Of a stretch of 64,000 nt of DNA, positions 49,001 to 56,437 are shown piece after piece (within the stretch, counting starts at the first letter, position 1; each line of letters begins with the position of its first letter). The DNA lies in NCBI GenBank assembly GCA_002369515.1, contig DFFM01000041.1, forward strand, positions 1-64,000, in the 5' to 3' direction. Position numbers and translations under genes: made by a program. Below the pieces are notes generated by a model that had not been told where the DNA came from, did no database searches, and worked only from the letters and a program-made list of their open reading frames with translations. Source of the stretch: Prevotella sp. UBA3776. GTDB taxonomy: Bacteria > Bacteroidota > Bacteroidia > Bacteroidales > Bacteroidaceae.

Positions 49001-51265
49001 GATGACGAAGTTGGGGTTGGCTCCTTCTTTCTTTTTGCCGTTCTTGTCAAGGTCTTTCTTGACGAATCCCAGGAATCCGGACACACTGAAATTGAATCCG
49101 AAGCTGTGGCCGGGCTTGGGCACGGCGAAGATGTCGTCAATGTCTTTGTAAATCCAGTTTTCGAGTTTCGCAGCAGTACCGTCGCTCACGACCGAAGCGT
49201 CTATGCCGTGCCATTTTTGGGTGGCGTTGGGGTCGTCGCCTTCCTGCATGTTCTCTTTCTTGAACTTGTCCCAGTTGGCCAGCTCCTTCTGCTCTTTGCG
49301 CAGGTCGCTGAACTTTTCGTCCTGTGGGTTGAAAGTGTAGCTCATCGAGCCTTTGAAGTTGAGGCATTTCTTCAAGATGCTGACATACCACGAGAAGTTG
49401 ATCTTCACTGAGTGTGGCGAGTTTTTGCCCAAGTCGGGCCCCCAGCTGTAGTTTGAAGGTATGCCAACGTCAAAGTTGGCGTCGCCATCGCCTCCACCAG
49501 CCTTGAGGGGGTCTTCTTCGCAGACTCCTCTGATGGTATTGTTGACGATCTCGTCGTTGGTTTCTTCAGAAGCCTTCTTGCGGTCGAAGTGGATGCGCTG
49601 GAACATGGGCAGACCCTCGTAGGTCTTGTCGTCTGCCATGAGGTGAAGTCGGCACTCCGTGTCGAGGGGCATACCTGTCAAATCGTAACTCACATCGTAG
49701 TAGTCGTAGGTGAAGATGGGAATGGTGACGGGAGCCGACGTGTTGGCATCCGAATGGTAGCGTTCCAGTTCGCTCCAAGTCTTCGAGTCATAGGCTACAA
49801 GGTCGGGCTTCTGTATGTTGTTCCCTCCACCCTTGCTTTTGGAGAATGTCATCACCAACTGTGCATGTTTGTCAATGGACCGCCCCTGCATCAGTTTTGG
49901 GGCTTCCTGGCCGGCATTGGCGTCGAAGTAAAGGGTGGTGGTGGCGGGCTGGCCCGAGAGGTCCACGTCCTCAAGGTCGCACAGCGCGTGGTCAACGCCC
50001 CTATAGACCACCACCTTCTTTGTGTCGCGCAGATTGTAGAAGTGCTGGTCGCTGATGGAAAAGTCTGCATATTTGGAGTTGCCCGGAATCATGGTGATTT
50101 CCGCGGTGCAGCGTTCCTCGTCAACGATGCCCGAGATGGGGTCGTAGGCTCCGGGATACTTGTAAATGGCGGGGAAGAATCCCTTGGAAAGTATTTCCAG
50201 ATAAACGGGGTTGCCCATTGTGATCACCTTGTGGGCCTCGCGGCTCTTGTCGTAGCCGTCGTACTTCACCTGGTTGTTTGGGATGTAGTTGCCGTTGGCA
50301 TCGACGCGAGCCACGTTGATTTTCTCGATTTGGGTGATGGGAATGCCGTTGCTGCGGCGCAGCTTGACGTAGAGTGTGTCGAAATTCTCAAACAGTCCGG
50401 TGCCTATCCAGTTGAAGTTCACCAGCTCGCGGTTGGCGTGGCGGTCCAGATGGAAGGAAGGCGTCAGCGTGAGGAAATTGAAGTCGGGGTCGGTGCCCGC
50501 ACCTGGATGGAGACGGCTTTTGTCTATGCGCAGTTTCTTCTGCTTGCTGCCTTTTTCGGCTGCTCCCGTGGTGAGGAACACGTCGGTCAGTTCTTTGTTT
50601 TCCGGAACATAGAAAGACTGGAAATTGTTTCTCTGAAGTTTCAGCGTGATCGTGTCTTCTTTCAGCAGTCCGTCATCGTCGGAGTAGCTGAGCACATAGT
50701 CCATGTTATAGACCTCACCGTCGGCCTGTCGCTTGGAGTCGAGCTGGAAGATGTACAGGTTTTGGTCGTTCCAGTCATGAACGTGATATTGGAAAGTCAG
50801 CGTGTCGGCCTTTTCACCGATTTTCCACACCCGTATTTTCACGGGGGCCTCCTGCAGGGGCATGTTGGCATAGAAATAGCGGCTCACGGTGATGTTGATC
50901 ACTTTGCCGCTGCCGTCGGTAGCCTCCACGCCATAGGCTTCGTTGTTCTCATTTCCGTCGTTGATGCGGAAACAGAGCAGCGAGTGGTCGCGCATTTTCC
51001 AGAACGCTTGCTGATGGGTAAGGTTTTTCATGTCTGGCGAACTGAACATTCGCATGATGGTGTTCGCCTCGGCCGCATTGGTGTAAATGTCGCCGTTTGG
51101 CATCACTGGGCGCCAATCGAGCTCTTTGGAATCTTCTATATTGGCCAAATCTGCCACGTCGGATGTGTTGTTGGCAAAATACAACTTGAAGTTCTGTGCA
51201 TGGCTGCCCGTTGAAAGAAGGAGCAGCACGAGCGAGAACAGAAGGTGAAGCTTATTTTTTTTCAT
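46052..51265 (-). CDS. Giant secreted protein with type IX-like tail
   Basis: The 1737-residue product has a signal peptide (MKKNKLHLLFSLVLLLLSTG, cleaved near SHAQ) and no domain I recognise over most of its length. Visible parts: beta-rich N-terminal region (about 20-600), an aromatic/Gly-rich central region (about 650-970) with KNSPHSVKINFSWYVSILKK, WSAGFDLDFSVKNWADKD and LQAGVRAGLKVAAGFGYGTD resembling outer-membrane or lipid-contact strands, a WD-like beta region (about 1040-1380, TDVTSNANPHYLDENTIVYN), a CARDB-like segment near 1500 and a type IX-like tail (NEEGGVRISGLPV, VYVLSTGKDILKFKF). Start 51265 gives the signal peptide; a longer frame from 51496 overlaps the 63-aa gene. Confidence 0.82.
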   Translation of the reverse strand: MKKNKLHLLFSLVLLLLSTGSHAQNFKLYFANNTSDVADLANIEDSKELDWRPVMPNGDIYTNAAEANTIMRMFSSPDMKNLTHQQAFWKMRDHSLLCFRINDGNENNEAYGVEATDGSGKVINITVSRYFYANMPLQEAPVKIRVWKIGEKADTLTFQYHVHDWNDQNLYIFQLDSKRQADGEVYNMDYVLSYSDDDGLLKEDTITLKLQRNNFQSFYVPENKELTDVFLTTGAAEKGSKQKKLRIDKSRLHPGAGTDPDFNFLTLTPSFHLDRHANRELVNFNWIGTGLFENFDTLYVKLRRSNGIPITQIEKINVARVDANGNYIPNNQVKYDGYDKSREAHKVITMGNPVYLEILSKGFFPAIYKYPGAYDPISGIVDEERCTAEITMIPGNSKYADFSISDQHFYNLRDTKKVVVYRGVDHALCDLEDVDLSGQPATTTLYFDANAGQEAPKLMQGRSIDKHAQLVMTFSKSKGGGNNIQKPDLVAYDSKTWSELERYHSDANTSAPVTIPIFTYDYYDVSYDLTGMPLDTECRLHLMADDKTYEGLPMFQRIHFDRKKASEETNDEIVNNTIRGVCEEDPLKAGGGDGDANFDVGIPSNYSWGPDLGKNSPHSVKINFSWYVSILKKCLNFKGSMSYTFNPQDEKFSDLRKEQKELANWDKFKKENMQEGDDPNATQKWHGIDASVVSDGTAAKLENWIYKDIDDIFAVPKPGHSFGFNFSVSGFLGFVKKDLDKNGKKKEGANPNFVISEGGGKITYSYGLGIPNYIDVIAGKLGKPGEWISKYLSKFNLISATAVWSAGFDLDFSVKNWADKDVGYDVDGWGFLLTMTGKMKTGAAIELHTPPNPFLHLQAGVRAGLKVAAGFGYGTDYRSHHDFGGMVLGIGILEAYASIRSVLLTGQARAETHLGGRWLFPYADNRNPFHEKYPYWAPTAGAKNAFFETHNEELQGNALWTPEPNNFGPMKSPRYLRHSSRIRKAISNPEDTDFGKTIVTDVTSNANPHYLDENTIVYNDMGKASDYNDDNIAVLNTATGTTTSLSNKGLKASNHMRSKRGKHEIVVYEEMTRPVSESELNTDNDVEAATKLGQQQRIMANMRTEGGAWKNMVIAHNPGEVDAKPIVTMQDDGHAACVWQHGQIKTLNRADVADNEYYNTYLDGSLMLSIYNGKIWSAPIQIQKLDATHTIAQYDLMMRNDTVLVGTNITENLLDPEKRTRKFSYASVPLETKVVTRTSENIQPMRFFMNRVGEHAVIAMLYAKNDTLRDIYVKTLNMDGQGNGLAGNDLGANFCTPELVKIVCDRSANRLNDFAVLWTEMNNTAHGTEGSSKDTGKTRLMLNASRIALDPTMRITAPLTLGAETDELFMMDFDGFLDDQHIKVVYSLADTETDEAVIVQSERYFTNSFRYEVCFSRTSLLGSSTMPVEINVINTGTSTINHVTVSLNGHDYSIDNSYVPPMQSRNFVVEYPLDNFDGYLSTKVLVDYDNVFRASMHARRKNVSLLRQLKQTAPRRVVMENIEMRLIGQGIEDGVNIFTVELIDRSTRGLNPDNEVHVGVYAHPAYPVPLTDGAITVVRSSDFHSFGGVRKAYATIRAEGVVETTDAYLSAHIYDTKQAAGQNPLVNNASYSDNIHYVILQPSNDPTAINPVRFDEQKARLNIRITNEEGGVRISGLPVRQALSAEGEAEGTRVRVFNSAGVAIYSEPATAETIFVPLKQHDVYVLSTGKDILKFKF

Positions 51266-51350
51266 ATACTTATGATTGTTTTTTTTCTTGTTGCTAAAAA
51301 CTCGGACTTCTTCGTATTTGTTGATCTTCTCTGCATGAAAGCTCACACTT

Positions 51351-51542
51351 CTAGTCGTCCCACAAAGAACGTTGCTGGAGCCCGTCCTCCGTGTTGAATT
51401 CGCTTTCGCCGGCAAGCGCATCTTGCGTACCATCTTTGGGATTAAAGGGCATTGGCTCGCTGGGGCTGCCGTTCTGCATGGTGCATTCGCCGTCAATGGC
51501 CTTAGCCTTTGTTTGCGGCTGAAGGTAATTCTTCTTTTTCAT
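51351..51542 (-). CDS. Small protein with SLWDD C-terminus
   Basis: The 63-residue protein (MKKKNYLQPQTKAKAIDGEC) has no signal or membrane segment and ends QQRSLWDD. It is related in both ends to the 72-residue protein at 34614-34832 (YLxPxxKxxxxDxEC and SxWD(D/E)). It is first in an operon with two giant type IX cargo genes, 85 bp before the first. The promoter at 51624-51631 has a 60-bp conserved upstream element. Function unknown; a chaperone-like, signalling or peptide-precursor role would fit the context but is not shown. Confidence 0.65.
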   Translation of the reverse strand: MKKKNYLQPQTKAKAIDGECTMQNGSPSEPMPFNPKDGTQDALAGESEFNTEDGLQQRSLWDD

Positions 51543-51623
51543 TTTGTTTTTTAAGGAAATGGTTTGCCCAACTGTCTGAAACTGTTGTTGGTATCAAGTT
51601 GATGAATTGATATTTATCATTTG

Positions 51624-51631
51624 CAAAAATA
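51624..51631 (-). promoter_or_regulatory. -7 box (TATTTTTG) of the giant-protein operon
   Basis: TATTTTTG on the minus strand lies 81 nt before the ATG at 51542. A GTTGTG -33-like word is about 19 nt upstream and the TTCGGACAA element starts 50 bp upstream. Confidence 0.6.
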
Positions 51632-51681
51632 GTATATTTGGAAATGTTTCACAACTTTTTTTTGTTAAAATTAAACGGATT

Positions 51682-51741
51682 GTTCGGACAAATGCCATTT
51701 TTCCAGACAAGCAACGAAAAATGACCCGTTTTTTGTCCGAT
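51682..51741 (-). promoter_or_regulatory. 60-bp TTCGGACAA upstream element, copy 2
   Basis: GTTCGGACAA (51682-51691), a degenerate TCCAGACAA (51702-51710) and the inverted TTGTCCGAT (51733-51741) align without gaps to 9574-9633. Position relative to the -7 box is the same as in copy 1 within 1 bp. Confidence 0.5.
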
Positions 51742-51870
51742 AACCACCATCTTTCATTTGTTTTTTTTAATAGTTGCAAATAAAAATCGTGTGCGTACAT
51801 TATTTTTTAATTACGAGTCAGATGGAGAAACATCGGAAGCGGTAAATGCAACTCTGCGCATGGCGAAAAT

Positions 51871-51930
51871 GCTTCTCGACGATACGCTTGTTTTTTCTGG
51901 AAAAACCAGAGCTGTCTCCCGACGTTGTTC
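51871..51930. repeat. TCTAGA-core repeat family, diverged copy D
   Basis: GCTTCTCGACGATACGC is followed by TTTTTTCTGGAAAAACCAGA (51891-51910) and GCTGTCTCCCGACGTTG (51911-51927). The same order TTTTTTCTGGAAAA ... CTGTCTTCCGACG occurs at 60681-60714. Here the TCTAGA palindrome is replaced by a TCTGG/CCAGA hairpin. The rest of the gap 51543-52065 holds the two divergent promoters and the TTCGGACAA element. Confidence 0.5.
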
Positions 51931-52031
51931 TCGCGGTTGATGGAAAAGGAAAACAGGGGCACGACGCGGCTGCCATTAAAGCTCGACGAAAAAAACATGC
52001 GGATATTTTTGGCATTTTCACGAAATTGCTT

Positions 52032-52039
52032 TATTTTTG
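52032..52039 (+). promoter_or_regulatory. -7 box (TATTTTTG) of the acyl-CoA ligase gene
   Basis: TATTTTTG, 26 nt before the ATG at 52066. Confidence 0.65.
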
Positions 52040-52065
52040 CAGATTATAACAAAACAAAAGGGCTT

Positions 52066-53874
52066 ATGCAGAATAATTGTCATCTCTCGGTGCTTGTTCA
52101 CAAACAGGCTGAGACGTACGGTGAGAAAACGGTGCTGAACTATCGCGACTTCGGCAGCCTGAAGTGGAAGACCGCCTCGTGGAACGAGTTTTCACAGAAA
52201 GTCCGGCAGGTGTCCAACGCGCTGCTCAACCTTGGCGTGAAGGTTCAGGAGAATGTGGGCGTATTCGCGCAGAACACCGTCCAGGGGCTGTTTGTCGATT
52301 TCGGTGCGTGGGGTGTACGTGCAGTCACCATTCCCTTCTACGCCACTAGCAGTGAGCAGCAGATTCAGTACATGATAGGTGACGCTCAGATACGTTTCCT
52401 CTTCGTGGGCGAGCAAGAGCAGTACGACAAGGCGCACCGCATATTCCCGTTGTGCCCCACGCTGGAGCGCATCATCGTGTTTGATGCCAGTGTGCGCATC
52501 AATGCCCACGACCCGAACACCATCTTCTTCGACGACTTCATGAAGCTGGGCGAAGGTTTTCCGCGCCAGTCGGAGCTGGAAGAACTCTATCGGCAGGCCT
52601 CTATGGACGACTTGGCCAACATCCTCTACACCAGCGGCACTACGGGCGACTCGAAGGGAGTGATGCTCACTTACGGACAGTATCATGCAGCCTTCGAGGC
52701 CAACGGCAAGTGCGTACCCGTGACCGAGAAGGACCGCATCATGAATTTCCTGCCCTTCACCCATATCTTTGAGCGCGGATGGACCATTCTGTGCCTCACC
52801 GTGGGGGCTGAACTCATCGTGAACACTTATCCCCGTGAGGTGCAGCAGTCGATGCGCGAGACTCACCCCACGTGCATGAGCTCGGTGCCCAGGTTTTGGG
52901 AGAAAGTGCTGGTGGGCGTCAGGGAGAAGATTGAAAATTCGAACGCTGTGGAGCGCAAATTGATGAACAAGGCGCTGGCTGTAGGCCGCAAACACAACAT
53001 AGAGTACCTGAGCCGTGGCAAACGGCCGCCGCTGCCGCTGCATCTGGAATACAAGATGTACGACAAGACGCTCTTCAGCCTTGTGCGCAAACAACTCGGA
53101 CTGGAGAACGCCCACTTCTTCCCCACTGCCGGCGCAGCCGTGTCGGCCGAGGTGGAGGAGTTCATCCACTCGTTGGGCATCAACATGATAGTGGGCTACG
53201 GGCTGACCGAAAGCCTGGCCACCGTCAGCTGCGACCATCTGGGCGAACCGTTCACCGTGGGGTCGGTGGGCCGTCCCATTGAAGGCATCGAGATAAAGAT
53301 TGGCGAGGACGACGAGGTGCTGCTCAAAGGCCCGACCATCACGCGCGGCTACTACAACCGGCCAGCCCTGAATGAGCAGGCTTTCGATGCCGAAGGCTTC
53401 TTCCACACCGGCGATGCGGGCTACATGAGCAACGGCGAGCTGTTCCTCAAGGAACGCATCAAGGACTTGTTCAAGACTTCCAACGGCAAGTACATTGCGC
53501 CCCAGATGATAGAGTCGAAGTTGCTTGTTGACAAGTTCATCGAGCAGATTTCCATCATTGCCGACGAGCGCAAGTTCGTATCGGCACTCATCGTGCCCGC
53601 CTATGCGGAACTGGAGGACTATGCCAAGGAGAACAACATCGTCTTCAGCAGCCGCGAGGAACTCTGCCAGAACAAACAGGTCAACCAAATGATAAAAGAG
53701 CGCATCGACACACTGCAGCAACAGTTGGCCAGCTACGAGCAGATAAAGCGTTTCACCCTGCTCCCCCATCCGTTCACCATGGAGTCGGGAGAGTTGACCA
53801 ACACGCTGAAAATCCGTCGTCGTGTGCTCAACGTGAACTACAAGGACGTGATCGACAAGATGTACGAAGAATAA
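52066..53874 (+). CDS. Long-chain-fatty-acid--CoA ligase (AMP-forming)
   Basis: The 602-residue AMP-dependent synthetase activates fatty acids as acyl-CoA via acyl-AMP. Signatures: the P-loop NILYTSGTTGDSKGVMLTYG near 185-204, the substrate/adenylate block VGYGLTESLATVSC near 372-385, the HTGDAGYMSNGELFLKERIKD motif near 446-466 (Asp of the A8 hinge) and a C-terminal catalytic Lys-containing domain. The FACS form with long insertion (NAVERKLMNKALAVGRKHN) is typical of Bacteroidetes and plants. Start 52066 (MQNNCHLSVLVHKQ) follows the promoter. Confidence 0.92.
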   Translation: MQNNCHLSVLVHKQAETYGEKTVLNYRDFGSLKWKTASWNEFSQKVRQVSNALLNLGVKVQENVGVFAQNTVQGLFVDFGAWGVRAVTIPFYATSSEQQIQYMIGDAQIRFLFVGEQEQYDKAHRIFPLCPTLERIIVFDASVRINAHDPNTIFFDDFMKLGEGFPRQSELEELYRQASMDDLANILYTSGTTGDSKGVMLTYGQYHAAFEANGKCVPVTEKDRIMNFLPFTHIFERGWTILCLTVGAELIVNTYPREVQQSMRETHPTCMSSVPRFWEKVLVGVREKIENSNAVERKLMNKALAVGRKHNIEYLSRGKRPPLPLHLEYKMYDKTLFSLVRKQLGLENAHFFPTAGAAVSAEVEEFIHSLGINMIVGYGLTESLATVSCDHLGEPFTVGSVGRPIEGIEIKIGEDDEVLLKGPTITRGYYNRPALNEQAFDAEGFFHTGDAGYMSNGELFLKERIKDLFKTSNGKYIAPQMIESKLLVDKFIEQISIIADERKFVSALIVPAYAELEDYAKENNIVFSSREELCQNKQVNQMIKERIDTLQQQLASYEQIKRFTLLPHPFTMESGELTNTLKIRRRVLNVNYKDVIDKMYEE

Positions 53875-53965
53875 GGGTGGATGGCTGAGACACCGGAGCA
53901 TCTGGTACATTTCAATGGCTGTAAGTCCCTGGATGTTCATAAATGAGATATTACTGAAAAAGATA

Positions 53966-55087
53966 ATGATTACCCAAGACCAACTGAAAAACGTGATGGA
54001 ACGTGCCGATGCACTCCATCATTATCTGGATATAGACCGCAAGCAGATAGAGTTTGAAGAAGAACAGCTGCGCACACAGGCACCCGACTTCTGGGAGGAT
54101 CCGAAGCGGGCGCAGGAGCAGATGAAGAAAGTGAAGGACATACAGAAGTGGATCGACGGCTACAAAAATGTGCGTACGCTCGCCGACGAGTTGCAGCTGG
54201 CTTTCGACTTCTACCACGACGACATGGTGACCGAGCAGGAGGTGGACGACGACTACCAAAAGGCTCTCGCCGCCATTGAGGATCTGGAACTGAAGAACAT
54301 GCTCCGCCAGAAGGAAGACCCCATGGACTGTGTGCTCAAGATTAACTCGGGAGCAGGAGGCACCGAGAGCCAGGACTGGGCACAGATGCTCATGCGCATG
54401 TACACCCGCTGGGCTGAGGCCCACGGCCACAAGGTGACGGTGAGCAACCTTCAGGACGGCGATGAGGCAGGCATTAAGAGCGTCACCATGGAAATAGAGG
54501 GCGGCGAATATGCCTACGGCTATCTGAAGAGCGAGAATGGCGTTCACCGCCTGGTGCGCGTGAGCCCCTTCAACGCCCAGGGCAAGCGTATGACTTCGTT
54601 TGCGTCGGTGTTCGTGTCGCCCCTTGTAGATGACACCATCGAGGTGTACGTCGATCCGGCCAAACTCTCATGGGACACGTTCCGTAGCAGTGGTGCCGGC
54701 GGCCAGAATGTGAACAAGGTGGAGTCGGGAGTTCGACTGCGCTATTGGTACACCGACCCCGACACGGGCGAGGAGGAGGAAATCCTCATCGAAAACACCG
54801 AAACGCGCGACCAACCCAAGAACAAAGAGCGCGCCATGACCCTGCTGAAGTCGCAACTCTACGACCGCGCCATGAAGAAACGTCTGGAGGCTCAGGCCAA
54901 GATAGAGGCTGGGAAGAAGAAAATAGAGTGGGGGAGCCAGATACGCAGTTACGTGTTCGACGACCGTCGTGTCAAGGACCACCGCACCAACTACCAAACC
55001 AGCGACGTGGACGGCGTGATGGACGGCAAAATCGACGGTTTCATCAAGGCCTACCTCATGGAGTTCCCTGTCACCGACGAAGAGTGA
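53966..55087 (+). CDS. prfB: Peptide chain release factor 2
   Basis: This 373-residue factor ends translation at UGA and UAA. It carries the RF2 discriminator SPF in LVRVSPFNAQGKRMTSFAS near 205-223 and the GGQ peptidyl-hydrolysis motif in SSGAGGQNVNKVESGVRL near 243-260. Unlike many bacterial prfB genes, no in-frame UGA or frameshift site interrupts the start: the region that would hold it reads HHYLDIDRKQIEF in one open frame. The start at 53966 (MITQDQLKNV) matches the family; an earlier in-frame ATG is at 53915. Confidence 0.96.
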   Translation: MITQDQLKNVMERADALHHYLDIDRKQIEFEEEQLRTQAPDFWEDPKRAQEQMKKVKDIQKWIDGYKNVRTLADELQLAFDFYHDDMVTEQEVDDDYQKALAAIEDLELKNMLRQKEDPMDCVLKINSGAGGTESQDWAQMLMRMYTRWAEAHGHKVTVSNLQDGDEAGIKSVTMEIEGGEYAYGYLKSENGVHRLVRVSPFNAQGKRMTSFASVFVSPLVDDTIEVYVDPAKLSWDTFRSSGAGGQNVNKVESGVRLRYWYTDPDTGEEEEILIENTETRDQPKNKERAMTLLKSQLYDRAMKKRLEAQAKIEAGKKKIEWGSQIRSYVFDDRRVKDHRTNYQTSDVDGVMDGKIDGFIKAYLMEFPVTDEE

Positions 55088-55174
55088 CACCCTCAATCTG
55101 CTCCTCCCCAAAGGGGGCGTGGCGGCAGATTTGAAAAGGAGAAAAACAACGATAACTAAAAACAAATAAGTATT

Positions 55175-55312
55175 ATGAGCAAGAAAAAAGTAAATGCAAA
55201 GCGCGAAGCTTTCAAAAAGAAACAGGAACAGCAAGGACAGCGGGTGGTGAATTGGATCTTTGGAGTCCTCATTGCCCTCGGTGTGATCTACGCCATCTAT
55301 CTTTGCCTGTAA
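55175..55312 (+). CDS. Small single-pass membrane protein
   Basis: A 45-codon gene: MSKKKVNAKREAFKKKQEQQ is a strongly basic, helix-forming start, and NWIFGVLIALGVIYAIYLCL is one C-terminal membrane segment. It resembles small, uncharacterised membrane proteins often found in Bacteroidetes, with basic cytoplasmic tails. It lies 87 bp after prfB and 34 bp before the CYTH gene, in the same direction. Start and stop are clear; function is unknown. Confidence 0.7.
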   Translation: MSKKKVNAKREAFKKKQEQQGQRVVNWIFGVLIALGVIYAIYLCL

Positions 55313-55346
55313 ACGGCTAACCAATCAACCGTAAAAACACATCACT

Positions 55347-55880
55347 ATGAGTGGACTTGAGATTGAACGAAAGTTCCTGGTAAAAAAAGGCGACGCGTAT
55401 CAACGCGCCGCCTTTTCAAGTAGCCGCATAAAGCAGGGCTACATTCCGTGTGACAATGCAACTGTGCGCATCCGCTTGCGGCAGCAGGACGCAGGGGAAT
55501 CTCTCCGAACCACCGGGGGGCAAGCCTTTCTGACCATCAAGGGAAAGAGCCTTGACGGAGGCCTGTCGCGCTATGAGTTCGAGAAAGAAATCACCATCGA
55601 CGAAGCCGAGCATCTGCTGAGGCTCTGCCGTGGCGGGGTGATAGACAAGCGCCGCTACCTGGTGCGTAGCGGGCGGCATGTGTTCGAGGTCGATGAGTTC
55701 TATGGCGACAACGAGGGGCTTGTCATGGCCGAGGTGGAACTGAACAGCGAAGACGAACCCTACGAAAAGCCCGATTTCATCGGGCCAGAAGTGACGGGCG
55801 ACCACCGCTTCTACAACAAGCAAATGCTGAGAAATCCGTTTAAACTTTGGCGAGACACTTTGCCAGAAGCATACAGGTAA
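55347..55880 (+). CDS. CYTH domain protein (triphosphate tunnel metalloenzyme)
   Basis: This 177-residue protein opens with LEIERKFLVK, the diagnostic ExExK motif of CYTH/triphosphate-tunnel enzymes. The following tunnel strands contain alternating basic and acidic residues: TVRIRLRQQ, FLTIKGKSLDG, RYEFEKEI, VIDKRRYLV, FEVDEFYGDNEGLVMAEVEL. Bacterial relatives of this size hydrolyse inorganic triphosphate; the substrate here is not proven. Its last 41 bp overlap the convergent VanZ-family gene. Confidence 0.88.
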   Translation: MSGLEIERKFLVKKGDAYQRAAFSSSRIKQGYIPCDNATVRIRLRQQDAGESLRTTGGQAFLTIKGKSLDGGLSRYEFEKEITIDEAEHLLRLCRGGVIDKRRYLVRSGRHVFEVDEFYGDNEGLVMAEVELNSEDEPYEKPDFIGPEVTGDHRFYNKQMLRNPFKLWRDTLPEAYR

Positions 55881-56274
55881 GCGCACCTAGGGTGGCACCC
55901 GTGCCGTTGGCCAGAAAATCGAGCCATTCGCCACTGCGGTTGCCCGCCGTCAGGTAAGCCTGCGCCAATTCTATCAGTCCGCCCATCAGCAGCGGAGCCA
56001 GCCAGCCGCCGAGCAACAGCTTTCGGAGGCTGGTTGTTTTTTGTCCGTTGGCGGACGGGCGGTGGCTGCGCATGTACTCCCACCAAATGAGACTCACCAG
56101 GACCAAATACATGGCCATGTGAACCCATTTGTCGAAGAACGACACGTCGCTCAACGGCGTCTCGGGCACCGGCATCAGGCATGCCACCCAAATGGCTGCT
56201 GTCAGCAGGCACGACAGTGGGTAGCGCTTGACCTTGGCCAAGAGCCATCGCATCGAAAAAAAACCGTCTTTCAT
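55840..56274 (-). CDS. VanZ-family membrane protein
   Basis: The 144-residue protein (start MKDGFFSMRWLLAKVKRYPL) has four hydrophobic segments and the VanZ-like pattern PLSDVSFFDKWVHMAMYLVL, then GGLIELAQAYLTAGNRSGEW and DFLANGTGATLGAL. The family is named after a teicoplanin-resistance protein, but most members are of unknown role. The start at 56274 is preferred over 56301 and 56343 because the -7 box (56310-56317) would leave those with little or no leader or inside the promoter. It overlaps the CYTH gene tail to tail by 41 bp. Confidence 0.85.
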   Translation of the reverse strand: MKDGFFSMRWLLAKVKRYPLSCLLTAAIWVACLMPVPETPLSDVSFFDKWVHMAMYLVLVSLIWWEYMRSHRPSANGQKTTSLRKLLLGGWLAPLLMGGLIELAQAYLTAGNRSGEWLDFLANGTGATLGALTCMLLAKCLAKV

Positions 56275-56309
56275 TTCCGTTTCTTCTGTCTTTTCTGTCA
56301 TTTCGGGTG

Positions 56310-56317
56310 CAAAGATA
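56310..56317 (-). promoter_or_regulatory. -7 box (TATCTTTG) of the VanZ-family gene
   Basis: TATCTTTG on the minus strand, 35 nt before the ATG at 56274 and divergent from the transporter promoter. Confidence 0.6.
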
Positions 56318-56402
56318 GTGCAAAACGAGGGATTGACTTCCACGAATGTCGATATTTTTCATTTTTCCTGATGAATTCGCATTTTTTCTGCCATTATTTT
56401 TA

Positions 56403-56410
56403 TATTTTTG
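56403..56410 (+). promoter_or_regulatory. -7 box (TATTTTTG) of the transporter pair
   Basis: TATTTTTG, 27 nt before the ATG at 56438. Confidence 0.65.
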
Positions 56411-56437
56411 CACCGAAAATCTTCTTATTCATATTTT

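Noticed and set aside
51594..51800. Minus-strand 68-codon frame in the gap before the acyl-CoA ligase
   Set aside because: It covers the promoter and the TTCGGACAA element; no coding signal.
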